The notes beneath the pieces are model-generated. The model searched no databases and had not been told where the DNA came from. It was given only the letters and a program-made list of their open reading frames with translations. Both the position numbers and the translations under genes were made by a program. From Inia geoffrensis (lineage: Eukaryota > Chordata > Mammalia > Artiodactyla > Iniidae), in the NCBI GenBank assembly GCA_036417435.1, contig CM070906.1, positions 46,575,396 to 46,639,395 on the forward strand: DNA of 64,000 bases. Direction: 5' to 3'. This document shows positions 1 to 10,875 of this stretch, in pieces; within the stretch, counting starts at the first letter, position 1, and each line of letters starts with the position of its first letter.

Positions 1-1247
1 GACAGCTGGTATCTAGTAATCATCTCACATTTATGTTATTCAAAATTAACTCTCCTTAAAAAATAAATAAATAAAAACAATAACAAGAACCCGTCCTTTC
101 TCATTGTTCTCTAATCAGTTAATGGCAACTCTGTATTTCCAGGTTCTCAGGTTAAAGTACATGACATCATTCTCTGCTCCTCTCTCACAACCAGTCTGAG
201 TGCAATCAAAGTTTTACACCACTGAGGTTTTTCATCCAAGAACTTGGTAAAGCTCTGCATTCTGAACACAAGACTTCTTCAATCTACTGAATTATATTAA
301 TAGCTATGCTGTAATCATCCTTGAATTATTAGATAAATTCTACTTATATGATTTATTAACCATTAACATGCCTCCTATTTATTTTACTGATATTTTATTT
401 GTTATGCATCCATAGTTGTGATTTTAATCTGAATTTAAAACCCTTGAACCAGGAGTTTATTTTTCTTGAAAAAGAAGGTGGATGACTTTTCACTTTATCC
501 CATGATGTGTTAAAAATATTTTAACATATTTATAGGTGTTTTCTGACAAAAATATTTTAACACATTTATTGGTGTTTTCTGACATACTTGCTATTCTACC
601 AGTTCTTTAAGATACTTCCCTGAAGAATCTGCCTGCTAATTCTAAAAGCTAAAGGCTGAAAGTGACCCTAAGAAAGAGTGGGAAGGCCTTTAATTATTGT
701 GAAAACTCTTTCCTCCATGCACCTTTTCAGGTTATTTATCTCTGTAAATATTACCTTTAACTCCAGCCTACATTCCTCTGTCTCCCTTGCCTATTAAGAT
801 ACTTACATGCACACCACTCATATTTTATAAATCAAACGTAATAAATCAAATGTCAATATGTAGACATAAGCTAGAACCTTGATATTTGACTATTTGCAAC
901 GTGTCAAAGCATCTCATCTAATCCCAGCACATCATTTATTTACCACCATGGACTGACGTCTGGCTGAGATTTGAACATGGGGTTACAAACCCTACTGTAA
1001 CGAGCCAGAGTTAATTAATTAAAATTGACTCCCCAAAATCCTACCATGGTTTCTGCGTTTCATATAAGACATTGCAGCTTTTATTACTCTGATAATTTTC
1101 TATGCTCCTGTACTTTTCAAGATCAAGGTCTTGCCCTTTACTTTCAACCTCTCTCCGCACCCTTCCCTGTGCACATACTCACCCAAGGCCTTGTAACTGA
1201 GAGTCACTTAAATGCTTGTGATTTACTCCCCAGAGTAGGAGCACTTC
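1..1247. other. AT-rich intergenic DNA, no gene seen
   Basis: I find no conserved protein-like reading frame and no clear young transposon here. The only structure I can support is the 36-bp tandem duplication at 512-583. Similarity to the 15.3-kb cassettes begins only at about 1248, so this stretch is the left flank of the interferon duplication units. Confidence 0.5.
512..583. repeat. 36-bp tandem duplication, two copies
   Basis: Bases 512-547 and 548-583 are adjacent direct copies of the same 36-bp AT-rich sequence, each ending in GGTGTTTTCTGAC, with two visible differences. It looks like a simple local duplication. No function is apparent. Confidence 0.85.
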
Positions 1248-2174
1248 TACACTTCTTATTCCCACCCAGTATCCTGCACAATGTTAGGGATATTATTGGT
1301 CCTCAGGGTTGTTAATAAAAGTGATAAATGTAATAAGCTTAAGATAGTTGTGCCAGTAAAACTGTTTGAAAACTACAGTTTTCCTCCATCTTCTCTTGTG
1401 GGTTACTCTTGTCTTCTCAGGTGACCAGTAAATTTGTTAGCCAGGCATCTCCTTAGTCTTCCTTCAACCTCCTGCATGATTTAGAGCAACTGTTTCCTTT
1501 TTCCTATTGTACAGTTTTTCTCAGCTTTAAAATAGGGATAATGAGAGTACTATACTCCATTGAAACGTACCATCTTATGTTATATGCTCTATTTAATGAG
1601 AATACAACTTATAACTGTTATCATAACTGAGTACATTTTATAATGAGACATATACACATAGTTATGATAGCTGTTACTGTGACGGGTGTACACAAGATGT
1701 AAAAACCATTATTTCATGCTCACCCAAAAGATGATTATGCCACATTTCTGCCTTGCCCAGCTCATAACTTGGTTATGCAAAAATTCTACCTTTGTGAATT
1801 AAAATAGGGTTATCTTCTTTAGCATTGTACAAAGCATACACACAAATTTTTAAATTCTACTCGCAAATGAAATATCCTCATGGCTGTACCAAACACTCGA
1901 TTAAAAATACCTATGGATCTCTAGTGGGCATCAAAACAAAATGCAATCAGTGCTTTGGCACAGAAGTTATGTATTAAGTAGAAAATGTTATATTAAGTTT
2001 AAATCTACACTATGCTGAAATTAAAAGCATCTTGATACAGATTACAAAGTTTTTTGTAACGTATCCATATGAGATGACATTCTGAAGAAGTTAATAAAAT
2101 TCTACAATGAAAAACTGTGACTATAATAAAGCTGAATGTTTAATAGAAGACATTTGCTTAAAACAAATGAGAGG

Positions 2175-2570
2175 GGACTTCCCTGGTGGTGCAGTGGTTA
2201 AGAATCCGCCTGCCAATGCAGGAGACGTGGGTTTGATCACTGGTCCGGGAAGATCTCACATACCACGGAACAACTAAGTCCATGCATGCACCACAACTAC
2301 TGAAGCCTGTGAGCCCTAGAGCCTGCGTGCCCCAACACTGAGCCCACGCACCACAACTACTGAAGTCTGCTAGATTTAGGGCCCGTGTGTGGCAACTACT
2401 GAGCCCACATGCTGCAATTACTGAAGCCTGTGCACCTAGCCTGTGCTCTGCCAACAAAAGAAGCCACCGCAATGAGAAGGCCGCTCGCTGCAATTAGAGA
2501 AAGCCTGTGTACAGCAAGAAGACCCAATGCAGCCAAAAAACAAAAAAGAAACAAACAAAAGACCCCCAAG
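2175..2570 (+). mobile_element. CHR-type tRNA-derived SINE with perfect 16-bp target-site duplication
   Basis: The head GGACTTCCCTGGTGG and the box-B-like segment near 2226-2250 identify a cetacean CHR SINE. It is long (about 400 bp) because its tRNA-unrelated part repeats a CACAACTACTGAAG module. The 16-bp direct repeat TAAAACAAATGAGAGG flanks it at 2159-2174 and 2571-2586. The matching cassette site near 18128 has one copy of this target and no SINE, so this insertion came after the old unit split from the cassette lineage. Confidence 0.92.
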
Positions 2571-2586
2571 TAAAACAAATGAGAGG

Positions 2587-3095
2587 ACCAAAAGATTTTG
2601 TAACTTTAGATTAATTATTAAAGACAGTTACTGGGTCATAAGAGATTGCCAAATACGGCCTTCTCTCAATTGAAATGAGATAAGCAAAGAAGTAATTCTG
2701 AAAATATTACTGATGACTTTGCTTCCATTGAAGCCAGGAACTTATAATAAAGTCTTCTTTTGGCATAAATAAAATACTTAGTGTGAGTTTAATACTTTTA
2801 AATTAAAAAAATTGTTTTTCAACAACATAAACATTGGACGAGAAATTAACCATCTACATTAAAGGTTAATTAGTTTCACATTTTCCCTTTCCCATGAGGC
2901 TCCTTTAAGTCTCAGCCTTGTCCCCAGGTCTTCCCACTGGAGGGTCCCAATATCTAGTAGCTTCCCTTCCAGAATGTAAATGCGTTTCCCCTTTCCCCGA
3001 TTTCCTTTCTCCCTAGAAAAGTGTCTTAATCTGAACACATACCACGACATGCTCTGATTTCGAGCCGTCAATCCCTGCATAAATGGGCACCAGCG
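2587..3095. other. Interferon-unit spacer, no gene seen
   Basis: 2620-2780 resembles both 11385-11530 and 22140-22270, the AT-rich DNA lying 5' of the IFND-type upstream blocks. This suggests a further ancient IFND-type upstream copy. From about 2656 the segment is missing from the young cassettes. No coding signal is seen. Confidence 0.45.
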
Positions 3096-3565
3096 TCAAC
3101 CGGTCTGGCTAAAAGCTCCTACCAGGAAGGGAAGGATGGACGCAGAGGCAGGTGCAGAAAATGAAGACTGCGAAGCCGCGGCAAAGCTCCCCTCCGCAGT
3201 CAGGACCGAAAAGGAAGTTTCCTCTCTGCTCTCACGGCCCCACGCGCTCCCTGGGCCCCGGCGGCGCCTTTCCTGGGCCGGGGCTCCTGCTGACGGCGAC
3301 TCGCCGGTTCTTCCCGTGGGCGCTGCGCCGGAGTTTGCGGAGCTGGATCCGGAAGCGGGTCCCGCTGGGTGGGCGGTGCCCGTCGGTCCGTCGGGGCGAG
3401 TTCGGGCGCCCCCTCCCGACCGCTGGGGCGCAGCGAAGGTAGCTTTGAGGGCTTTGCCTAGCGGAGGACCTGAGCTCCCTTTCACGGTGGTCCAGGTGAA
3501 GCGCTGAATTTCTGGACTCCTGCTCTCGCTGCTGACGGCCATGAGGATGCTCTGCTCCATCCCTC
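3096..3565. other. CpG-rich block of unclear origin, ending in an IFND-like 19-mer
   Basis: The sequence turns abruptly GC- and CpG-rich between AT-rich flanks, like a CpG-island promoter. Reading frames are open on both strands here, which high GC alone explains. I recognise no protein. At 3546-3564 a 19-base stretch is identical to the signal-peptide region of IFND (23537-23555). Because the DNA at 2620-2780 also resembles IFND upstream DNA, this could be the stump of an IFND copy truncated after its signal peptide. A retrocopy or an unrelated promoter is also possible. Confidence 0.45.
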
Positions 3566-3835
3566 ACATTTTACCCGTTAATATACATCGTCTTATATTC
3601 TTCCAATCATTTCCCATATTCATGTAAGTTGGTAGCGTTAAGTATTTGTTGCCTGAATCCACCAGAGCTTTGGTGTTGTCTACAGAGGACTCCTTGAAAT
3701 GTTTGTAAGCCAATCTGGTGCAGGGGTCAAAACTCTCAAGGGTCTTGTCTAGCACGCAGCCCATAAATTTATGGTGAGAATTAACTGAACAATCTATATG
3801 AATCATCCTTGGACAATTAAATATGATTTTTAAAA
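3566..3835. other. Unassigned DNA with an 80-codon antisense open frame
   Basis: An ATG-started frame runs on the minus strand from 3806 to 3564. I do not recognise the predicted peptide, and it has no upstream promoter or partner exon that I can see. It is most likely chance or a decayed exon or repeat. It has no counterpart in the young cassettes. Confidence 0.25.
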
Positions 3836-3990
3836 AAATTTTTATTATAGTTGATTTACAATATAGTGTTAGTTTCAGGTGTAGAGCAAAGTGATTCAGT
3901 TATACATGTACATATATTCATTCTTTTTCAGATTCTTATATAGGTTATTACAGAATATTGAGTAGAGTTCCCTGTGCTAAATATGATTAT
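3836..3990 (-). mobile_element. L1 3' end fragment (reverse orientation)
   Basis: The sequence from the A/T-rich start at about 3825 to the phrase ending in AGTTCCCTGTGCTA is the reverse complement of the artiodactyl L1 3' UTR that is seen in the forward sense at 7594-7934 and 7950-8410. It includes the TAGTTGATTTACAAT and CAAAGTGATTCAGTTATAC blocks. It is 5' truncated and non-coding. Confidence 0.8.
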
Positions 3991-4734
3991 TTTAAAATAA
4001 TTAGAATTATTAATTTTGCTGATCACATTTAAGGCTATCAGAAGTAATTACCAGTTGATAATTTCATTTTGTTTATTATGTAAAATAATCAGGATACTTT
4101 GTAATTTGGTCAACGCATCTACAAATTTGTAGGTGGACGATAAACTTATGAAAATATAGAGAATTTGTAACAGCGAAGTATGAGACGACAAAGGAATATC
4201 AATATGTTATGAGAAACGTATAGGGCTTTCCCGAAAATAAGTTATGGTTCAATACATGCCGTTTGCACAGATGTCTAAGGTGTGGATAGGGAGGTGGAAT
4301 TTGGAATATGACCTACTAAGTTGTGAAACCTGGACTTACCATTTACTTATTGATTGTTTTATACACATAAACTCTTCGCAGGTGACTCTTGGAAACGAGA
4401 ATATTAGAATATTAACAACTCAGTTTCAACTATGTTGGAAAGATTAAGTGAGTCCTCTATAAGGGCTAAGGAATTTGTAGTTGCTGTCATCATCATTTTT
4501 GATAAAGACTGAAAGTCTGTAGAATGTGTCTGGCAGGTCCTTGGTAATCATGTTCACAGTAGCATTGTAACAATTAATAATCAGTACAGGTTTTAATGAG
4601 CCATTAAAAGTAAGGGCAGCATGAAGGAAGGTGTTCTTTATCCTCAAGTAAATGTCAAGATGAAATACATTCTAATGAATCCTTGCCATAAACACAATAC
4701 CTTCAGATCTTCTTATCATCGCTTTACAGACTGA
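3991..4734. other. AT-rich spacer, nothing recognised
   Basis: Short open frames occur on both strands, but none resembles a known protein. I see no repeat signature strong enough to name. This stretch belongs to the segment that is absent from the young cassettes. Confidence 0.35.
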
Positions 4735-5095
4735 ATGTGTGTGTGTATCCAAAATTCATATACGGAAACCCTACCCCTCAATGTGATGGTATTATGAGGT
4801 GGGATATTTAGGAGGTTATTAGGAGTAGATGAGGTTATGAGGGTGAACCCTCATGAATGGGATTAATGCCTTCATGAGACTCACAAGACAGCTTGCTTTC
4901 TCTCTTTGCTCTCCACCATGTGAGGATACCAAGAGAAGCTGGCAGTGTGCAACCTAGAAGAGGGCTCTCACCAGAACTCAACCTTGCTGGCATGCTGATC
5001 TCAGACTTCCAGGCGACAGACTTTGACAAATAAAACTCTGCCATTTATAAGCCACCCAGTCTCTGGTACCTTTTTAGAGCAGCCTGAACTAAGAT
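4735..5095 (+). mobile_element. Ancient LTR-like relic of the ERVL-MaLR type
   Basis: The phrases CCAAAATTCATAT, CTCCACCATGTGAGGA, CTGATCTCAGACTTCCAG and AAGCCACCCAGTCT occur in the order seen in mammalian MaLR-type solitary LTRs. The polyadenylation-like AAATAAAACTCTG is near 5030. It is diverged and has no internal retroviral genes. The family assignment (MLT/MST group) is from memory of these consensus phrases and needs a repeat search. Confidence 0.6.
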
Positions 5096-6697
5096 GCACA
5101 GCATCAGTCATTTAGCTCATATAATACACTAGTTAGATTGTGTCTAAATAGTTCAAGTTCAAACCATACCTGACAGGAAGTATTGATGAGAGAAAGGAAA
5201 CAGCAAGTAAAATGAGGCTACAAGAAAGAATACGCTTTGTCTGGTTCCTCCCAAGGGATAATCCCAAATAAATATCTAAAATAATTTTTATTGTAATTTA
5301 TTATTTGAAAAAAGTTTGGATTTTTTAAAAACCATTTAACCCATTGTTCCCTAACCATGGCTTGGTCTAAATATTTGCATCAACCATTCCTTTAATTAGT
5401 AACCAGTCAGAAAGGGGGCAGTGAAATTAGCCAATTTGCTTAACTTCACGTACCAGTGAAAGTCAGTGAACTTCAGTATCTTGAGAATCAAAATATTTTT
5501 TCTCTAATTCCTGAGTTTTCCTGTCAACTTGTTAATGAAGAAGAGAACCTACTTGGTTCCAGGTTCTGAATTGTTTTTCTTTTGTTTTCTTATTATCTTT
5601 GAATATGCCAGGAAAAAGACATTTTTAAAATTTAATCTGCTCAGGGACAAATATTAAGGCAGGAAGTCATTTTGCCTGGTTTCTTAGTAAACTGATATAT
5701 AACTGAATCCAAAAGTGGATGTGTAATATCTATCAGACAGGGGCTAATAAGGAAAGAAAGGATTGACTGGTGAATCCAAATTCATTAAATGTTTAAACAT
5801 TTTTTGATTTTTATACTTTGTAATATACTGGTTTGAAGATCTGTAGTACAATATATTTCTATACAAGTTTAAAATTATTATAAATGTTTAGACATATATA
5901 ACATTTAATCAATATATGATTGTCATAAGTATCAAACAAAATGTTTCTCTGAGTTTACTAATTCATGGTGTTAATAATAAATCCTAGCTACCAATTATCC
6001 AAATGCTCTTATTGACAGGACAAGGAAAATTTTGTTTTTCCTGTATCAAACAGCTGTATTTTTAAAAATTATTCAGAAGATAATATTTTTTAAAAAGTGT
6101 TCAAATTTATTTAAATATTTCATTAAGTAGATTTTTAACACCATCATGCCTGGCATAGAACTGATTGGCCTGAGAAGAGAGATGGACATTTAGCCTATCT
6201 CAATTCCCACTTCCATTCTCACATTTAGACCACATATCACTTTATAAAAGAAAAAAGAAAGTACCTCTTACTCATCCCAGGCCTCACCACGGTTCACTGA
6301 ACCAGAGTGCAAAACCTCTGTGAGAGCAAAGGGAGAATTACAGAAGGTTTAGCTTTGGGGAGAGATTCCCTTGATGCAAAGTAGAGAAGGCCTTAGTACA
6401 ATAAGATGCTTATGCTTTGTCAGTTAACTCCTCTCTCTGCTGTATCAACATTTTCCTTTTTACTGTCTAGTTTTGATCAATATTAATATGCTTAATTTTC
6501 ATCTTCTTCATCCTAAGTATGCCCATTTCTTAGCCTTACAACCACCTGTAGGTTATTATCTTGCTTCTGTCATTCTGTTCACATCCAAACATCTTGAGCA
6601 TTCTCTGCAATAACCGTCCCTAACTTCACATGCACCTCATTTTTCCAGTTGTTATAATTTGGCTTCAGCCTCCCTGTTCTCCTGCTCAGCCAAGATT
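5096..6697. other. AT-rich spacer, nothing recognised
   Basis: No conserved frame or named repeat is evident over about 1.6 kb. It is the right part of the roughly 4-kb segment (about 2656-6697) that lies between two points joined directly in the young cassettes near 18210. Confidence 0.4.
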
Positions 6698-7578
6698 TAT
6701 AATAAGCTACATGTTACTGAGATCAGAGATCACTGTCAGGCAGCCTCAGCTGACATCTCAGAAGCATCGGACACTTGTTACCACGCCCTCCATCTTAAGG
6801 TCTGACGCTCATCTGGTCTCCGTGTCACCACCATCCTCTGCTTTTCTGCCCCTCCTCCTCTCCTTCCTTTGTTGACTCCACACTCTAATCTTAGGGAATT
6901 GGTGTTCCTCAAAATTCCGTGCTAGTCCCACACTTCATCCTCTCTGCACATACACTCTCAACCTCCCAAATAGTTCCAAATGTCCTCTCTATGATTGTGA
7001 CCTCCATATGCATGTCTTTCCCCAGGGTCACATCTCCAAACACTTGTTCCTCTCCAAGCACTTATATGTACCTGCTACCCTAGAATATTTCCACATAATA
7101 TGTCCAAAATTGACCATTAGTTAATTACCTGGCTAACTCCTACAGACCCTTGAGGTGCCGGCTCACCAACTGCTTCCTCTGGGAGCTTTCCTTGACCCAT
7201 GCAATCCCACATGCTCCCAGTATCCTATATTCTCCCTGTCACGGTATTAGCATTCCTTTAATTGAATCTCCACTGCTATAACCTGTCATAGTGCCTTATG
7301 CGTCTCCTTCACAGCCCTGAAAAGGGTCCCTACCTAATTTCTTACTGTTTAATGCCTGACTTCTCTGACAGAATGCTCCACTAAGAAAGTAATATCTTTC
7401 TTTTATTGAGCAATATATTCACAAACACAAGAAAATTACTGGGAGCAGAGATACTTCAAAATATTTTCGAAATCAATGAAATGAACAAAACTGTTTACAT
7501 TCCTTTTGGATTTTTAAGGCAGATTAAAGGTTTAAGGACACTTCCTATCTCTTTAAGAGTATGAGAAGACCTAACATT
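6698..7578 (+). repeat. Old-unit DNA containing an L2-like 3' end
   Basis: This segment aligns with 18210-18780 and then 19020-19330 of the cassette. Within about 6960-7290 the order of phrases (GGAGCTTTCCTTGACCC, CAGTATCCTATATTCTCCCTGTCACG) resembles the 3' portion of an L2 LINE. The 81-codon open frame at 6630-6875 is not protein-like and is not preserved as a gene. Confidence 0.55.
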
Positions 7579-7593
7579 TAAAACACACCATTT

Positions 7594-7934
7594 GTGGTAA
7601 AGATGATCTTATTTGCAAAGCAGAAGTAGAGACACAGATGCAGAGAAAATGTATGGATACCAAGGGGGGAGGGGAAGTAGGAGGAATTGGGAGTTGGGAT
7701 TGACATATATACACTACTGATACTATGTATAAAATAGATAACTAATGAGAACCTACTGTATAGCACAGGGAACTCTACTGGATGCTCTGTGGTAACGTAA
7801 AGTGGGAAGGAAATCCAAAAAAGAGGGGCTATAAGTATATGTATAGCTGATTCACTTTGCTGTACAGTAGAAACTAACACAACATTGTAAAGCAACCATA
7901 CTCCAATAAAAATTAATTTTAAAAAATTGAAAAA
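7594..7934 (+). mobile_element. L1 3' end fragment with 15-bp target-site duplication
   Basis: This is a 5'-truncated artiodactyl L1 3' UTR. It contains TAGCACAGGGAACTCTACT, CTGATTCACTTTGCTGTACAG and the terminal CTCCAATAAAAATTAA poly(A) region. It is flanked by the exact repeat TAAAACACACCATTT at 7579-7593 and 7935-7949. The matching cassette site near 19331 is empty. The open frames on either strand here are not L1 coding sequence. Confidence 0.88.
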
Positions 7935-7949
7935 TAAAACACACCATTT

Positions 7950-8410
7950 AAATACTACTCAGCCATGAAAAACTATGAAATAATGCCATTTGCAGCAACA
8001 TGGATGGAAGTAGAGATTATCATACTCAGTGAAGTAAGTCAGAAAGAGAAAGACAAACATCATAATGGTATCACTTATATGTAGAATCTAAAATATGACA
8101 CAGATGAACTTATCTACAAAACAGAAACAGACTCAAAGACATAGAGACAGACTTGTGGTTGATGAGGGGGAGGGTTGGATTGGGAGTTTGGGATTAGTGG
8201 ATGCAAACTATTATATAGAGAATGGATAAACAACAGGTCCTACTGTATAGCACAGGGAACTACATTCCATATCCTGTGATAAACCATAATGGAAAAGAAT
8301 AAGAAAAAGTATGTATATATATTTATAACGGAATCAGGTTGCTGTTCAGTAGAAATTAACACAACACTGTAAATCAACTATACTTCAATAAAATAAATTT
8401 AAAAGTAAAA
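7950..8410 (+). mobile_element. Second L1 3' end fragment at the same target site
   Basis: This longer fragment begins with the L1 tail phrase AATACTACTCAGCCATGAAA and ends with CTTCAATAAAATAAATTT. It directly follows the right repeat of the preceding L1 and is closed by a one-mismatch copy of the same target, TAAAATACACCATTT, at 8411-8425. Two L1 copies therefore share one target sequence. Confidence 0.88.
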
Positions 8411-8756
8411 TAAAATACACCATTTGCACCCAAAAGCAAAGCAGAACAAGACACAAAGGACCACATAATAATATGAATAATAAAATTTGTAAGTAAAAAA
8501 AAATCATAGAGAAAGAAATTCTATTACAAAAACTCAAAACTATACTTTCCTCTTACTATTGTAAAACAATCTGCTGAGATGACTCAATGCAGTTAACAAC
8601 TGAAGCAAAGAAAAAGTTCTGAACTCAGTGAATATTGACATGCTTGAGGCTACCTATAAGTAGATAAGATCCCACTGTGGAAGACTGGGTCCAAATCTCC
8701 TTTCCCACTCCTGGGTTCTCTCTGAGGTTGAACATACGGGGAAAGCACACACTGAC

Positions 8757-9204
8757 TTTCACAACTTCCAGTCTGATAGTGTCCCGGTCACAGCAGCTGT
8801 GGACTTTCTTTTCAGATCGAGCCTGGTCCTTTGGAAGGAGTACTTCAAAATCTGGCTGGAGTCCTCATTGTCCAGCAGGGTCTTTTCCTCTCCATCTCCT
8901 GCACCAAACTGGTCTCTAGATCTTCCCAGTGGCGATCAAGCCTAGTAGGAATTTCAGCTCTTTGGGCTGAAGAGACTGAAGATCTGCTGGATCATTTCAT
9001 GGAAAATGAGCTGGCCTGAGCATTTTGGAACCAACTGTCATCCAGCTTGTCTTAAGGGAACCTGAAAACATTCTTGTCCTTCAGGCAGGAAAACAAGGAA
9101 GATTCTCCCCCTTAGGTGTAGAACTGTGAAGGTCTCCTGCTTTGGCCGGCCATGGTTTGGGGCTGGTCACAGCTAAGGGTGCAGACAGGGCTGGAGAACA
9201 TCAT
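8757..9204 (-). pseudogene. Antisense type I interferon pseudogene (old copy)
   Basis: Read on the minus strand, an ATG-ATG pair at about 9204 opens a shortened signal-peptide remnant that ends in a CTLSC motif. After it come a C-x-Q-P-Q motif (matching the mature N-terminus CDLPQ of interferon-alpha), a frame-shifted CLKDK motif equal to the Cys29 region, a helix-B-like HEMIQQIFSLF, and a decayed C-terminal helix with VRLEVVK-like residues. Stops and at least two frame changes break it. It has lost about half the signal peptide and cannot encode a cytokine. Subfamily is unclear: the start looks alpha or omega-like. Its cassette counterparts are at 19690-20161, 35017-35488 and 50340-50811. 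Confidence 0.82.
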
Positions 9205-10567
9205 CCTGGGTGTCCTCAGTGACACCCTCCTCAGTGAGGAGGGTGGCAGGCCCCGGTGAGCCTGCTGATGCAGGTGTCTGGCTGTGGGAGCCTGTATCCA
9301 GCTGCTCTGAGTACCTGCCTGCAAATGAGATTCTTAAATAGGCCAGGATTGTCATTTCTCTACTTATCCCAGTGTTGTTTCCACGTTTTTGCAATTTGTC
9401 TTCCATTTATGGGCAACATAGAATGTCACAACTTCAATTCCTTTATTACACTGGAAATTAAACACACTCTTGGAACATGAAAGAGTATCAATCCAATAGG
9501 ATGTATTCATCTAAATGAGACCCAAGGTTGAAATAAAAACCTGAGTCTCAATCTATCTCTTCTTGAATTGTAATAAGAGTACTTAGAGACTTGATATTTT
9601 ACTGTATTTTCACGCTTTGTAATGCACCAAAATACACCTAGCCTCGCCTCTCTCCATTTCCCCTTTAAGGGGATAAGACATTAGATTTGAATTCCTCTAC
9701 ATGACTTTACAGGAGTCATAGCTCATGTTTTCAGACATAGTCTATGGATAAGAGTGGCATAAATATTAACACCAAGGGCTAATTCATACCATTCTCTTCC
9801 TTCTGTCACCAAAAGTGTACTCACCACATATATATGTGTCAATGTGCTTGGCAATGTGGATTCTAGGAAAGTAAGGCAGGGATGGTGACTGCCCTCCAGG
9901 GAGCAGGGAGGACAGACACTAGAGGCAGCATTAGGATGAAGGAAGCACCATGTGCTCAGTGCAGCTGAGGGCCAGTGCTCAGAGCTGATGAAGAGGAGGG
10001 CCTGGGAGCAGCAGAAGGCTCCACTCTGACAAAATCTGTGGCTCCTGAATTTAACTGACATCAGACTTTGATTTTCTCTTCTAAAAAATTGAGACAACTC
10101 AAGTAGTTGTCACACAGGCAAATGTAAAGGTTAAATGAAGTGAAGTTTGCATATTATAGGCTGACAATCTGAATTTAGTGAACATAGCTGCCTTTAGCAT
10201 TAATGTGACATATAGTAACTTGTAGAGTCCACGATCAGCCCCGCCATGAGAGGCTTTGACTGCCGTTCCCTTAACACTGTCAGGGGTATGCGTATTGAGG
10301 CCCCCAAATGCAAACTCTAGGAGAGGGTTGCCTGCAGGACTGTGAAGGAGCAAAGCCCAAGTTTCCAGGCCTAGAGCAGTGCCTGGTACATTAAGGAGAG
10401 AAATCCTACAGCACTTGAAACATTTGCAGAAAACCAGCATCTAGGAAAAATGGCTGCTCTGTGAATAGTATAAATGAGATAAACAGTCCCTTCCCTCATC
10501 CTCAGTTAGTCTCAGACCACCTCTGGTGATATTATTTTAAGACAAAGATGTTTTTAAAAGCTATAGA
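9205..10567. other. Spacer conserved between old unit and cassettes, no gene seen
   Basis: This aligns with 20162-21590. The cassettes lack about 65 bp present here at roughly 9345-9410, with CCA at both edges. The block around 9860-10060 is especially similar between unit types (GGCAGGGATGGTGACTGCCC and on). Open frames such as 9723-10097 and 10099-10440 on the minus strand are not preserved intact in the cassettes, so I do not call them genes. Confidence 0.5.
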
Positions 10568-10568
10568 G

Positions 10569-10860
10569 GGACTTCCCAGGTGGCGCAGTGGTTAAGAAAC
10601 CACCTGTCAACTCAGCGGACACGGGTTCAATCCCTGTCCGGAAAGATCCCATATGCCGTGCAGCAACTAAGCCCATGCACCACAACTACTGAGCCCGCGC
10701 GCCTAGAGCCCATGCTCTGCAACGAGAGGCCACCGCAATGAGAAGCCTGCGCACCGCAAGGAAGAGTAGCCCCCGCTCGCCGCAACTAGAGAAAGCCCGC
10801 ACACAGGATTGAAGACCCAACGGAGCCAAAAATAAATAAAGAAATAAAAGAAATAAAAAA
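10569..10860 (+). mobile_element. CHR-type SINE, old-unit specific
   Basis: A full-length head-to-tail cetacean SINE (GGACTTCCCAGGTGGCGCAG to CCAACGGAGCCAAAAATAAA). The imperfect flanking repeats are AAAAGCTATAGAG before it and TAAAGGTTATAGAG after it. At the matching cassette position (about 21600) the sequence runs through without a SINE. Confidence 0.9.
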
Positions 10861-10875
10861 ATAAAGGTTATAGAG

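Noticed and set aside
3136..3507. 123-codon open frame with an ATG in the CpG-rich block, plus overlapping frames on both strands
   Set aside because: High GC content removes stop codons in several frames at once. The peptide is Ala/Pro/Gly/Arg-rich without a recognisable domain and is not preserved elsewhere.
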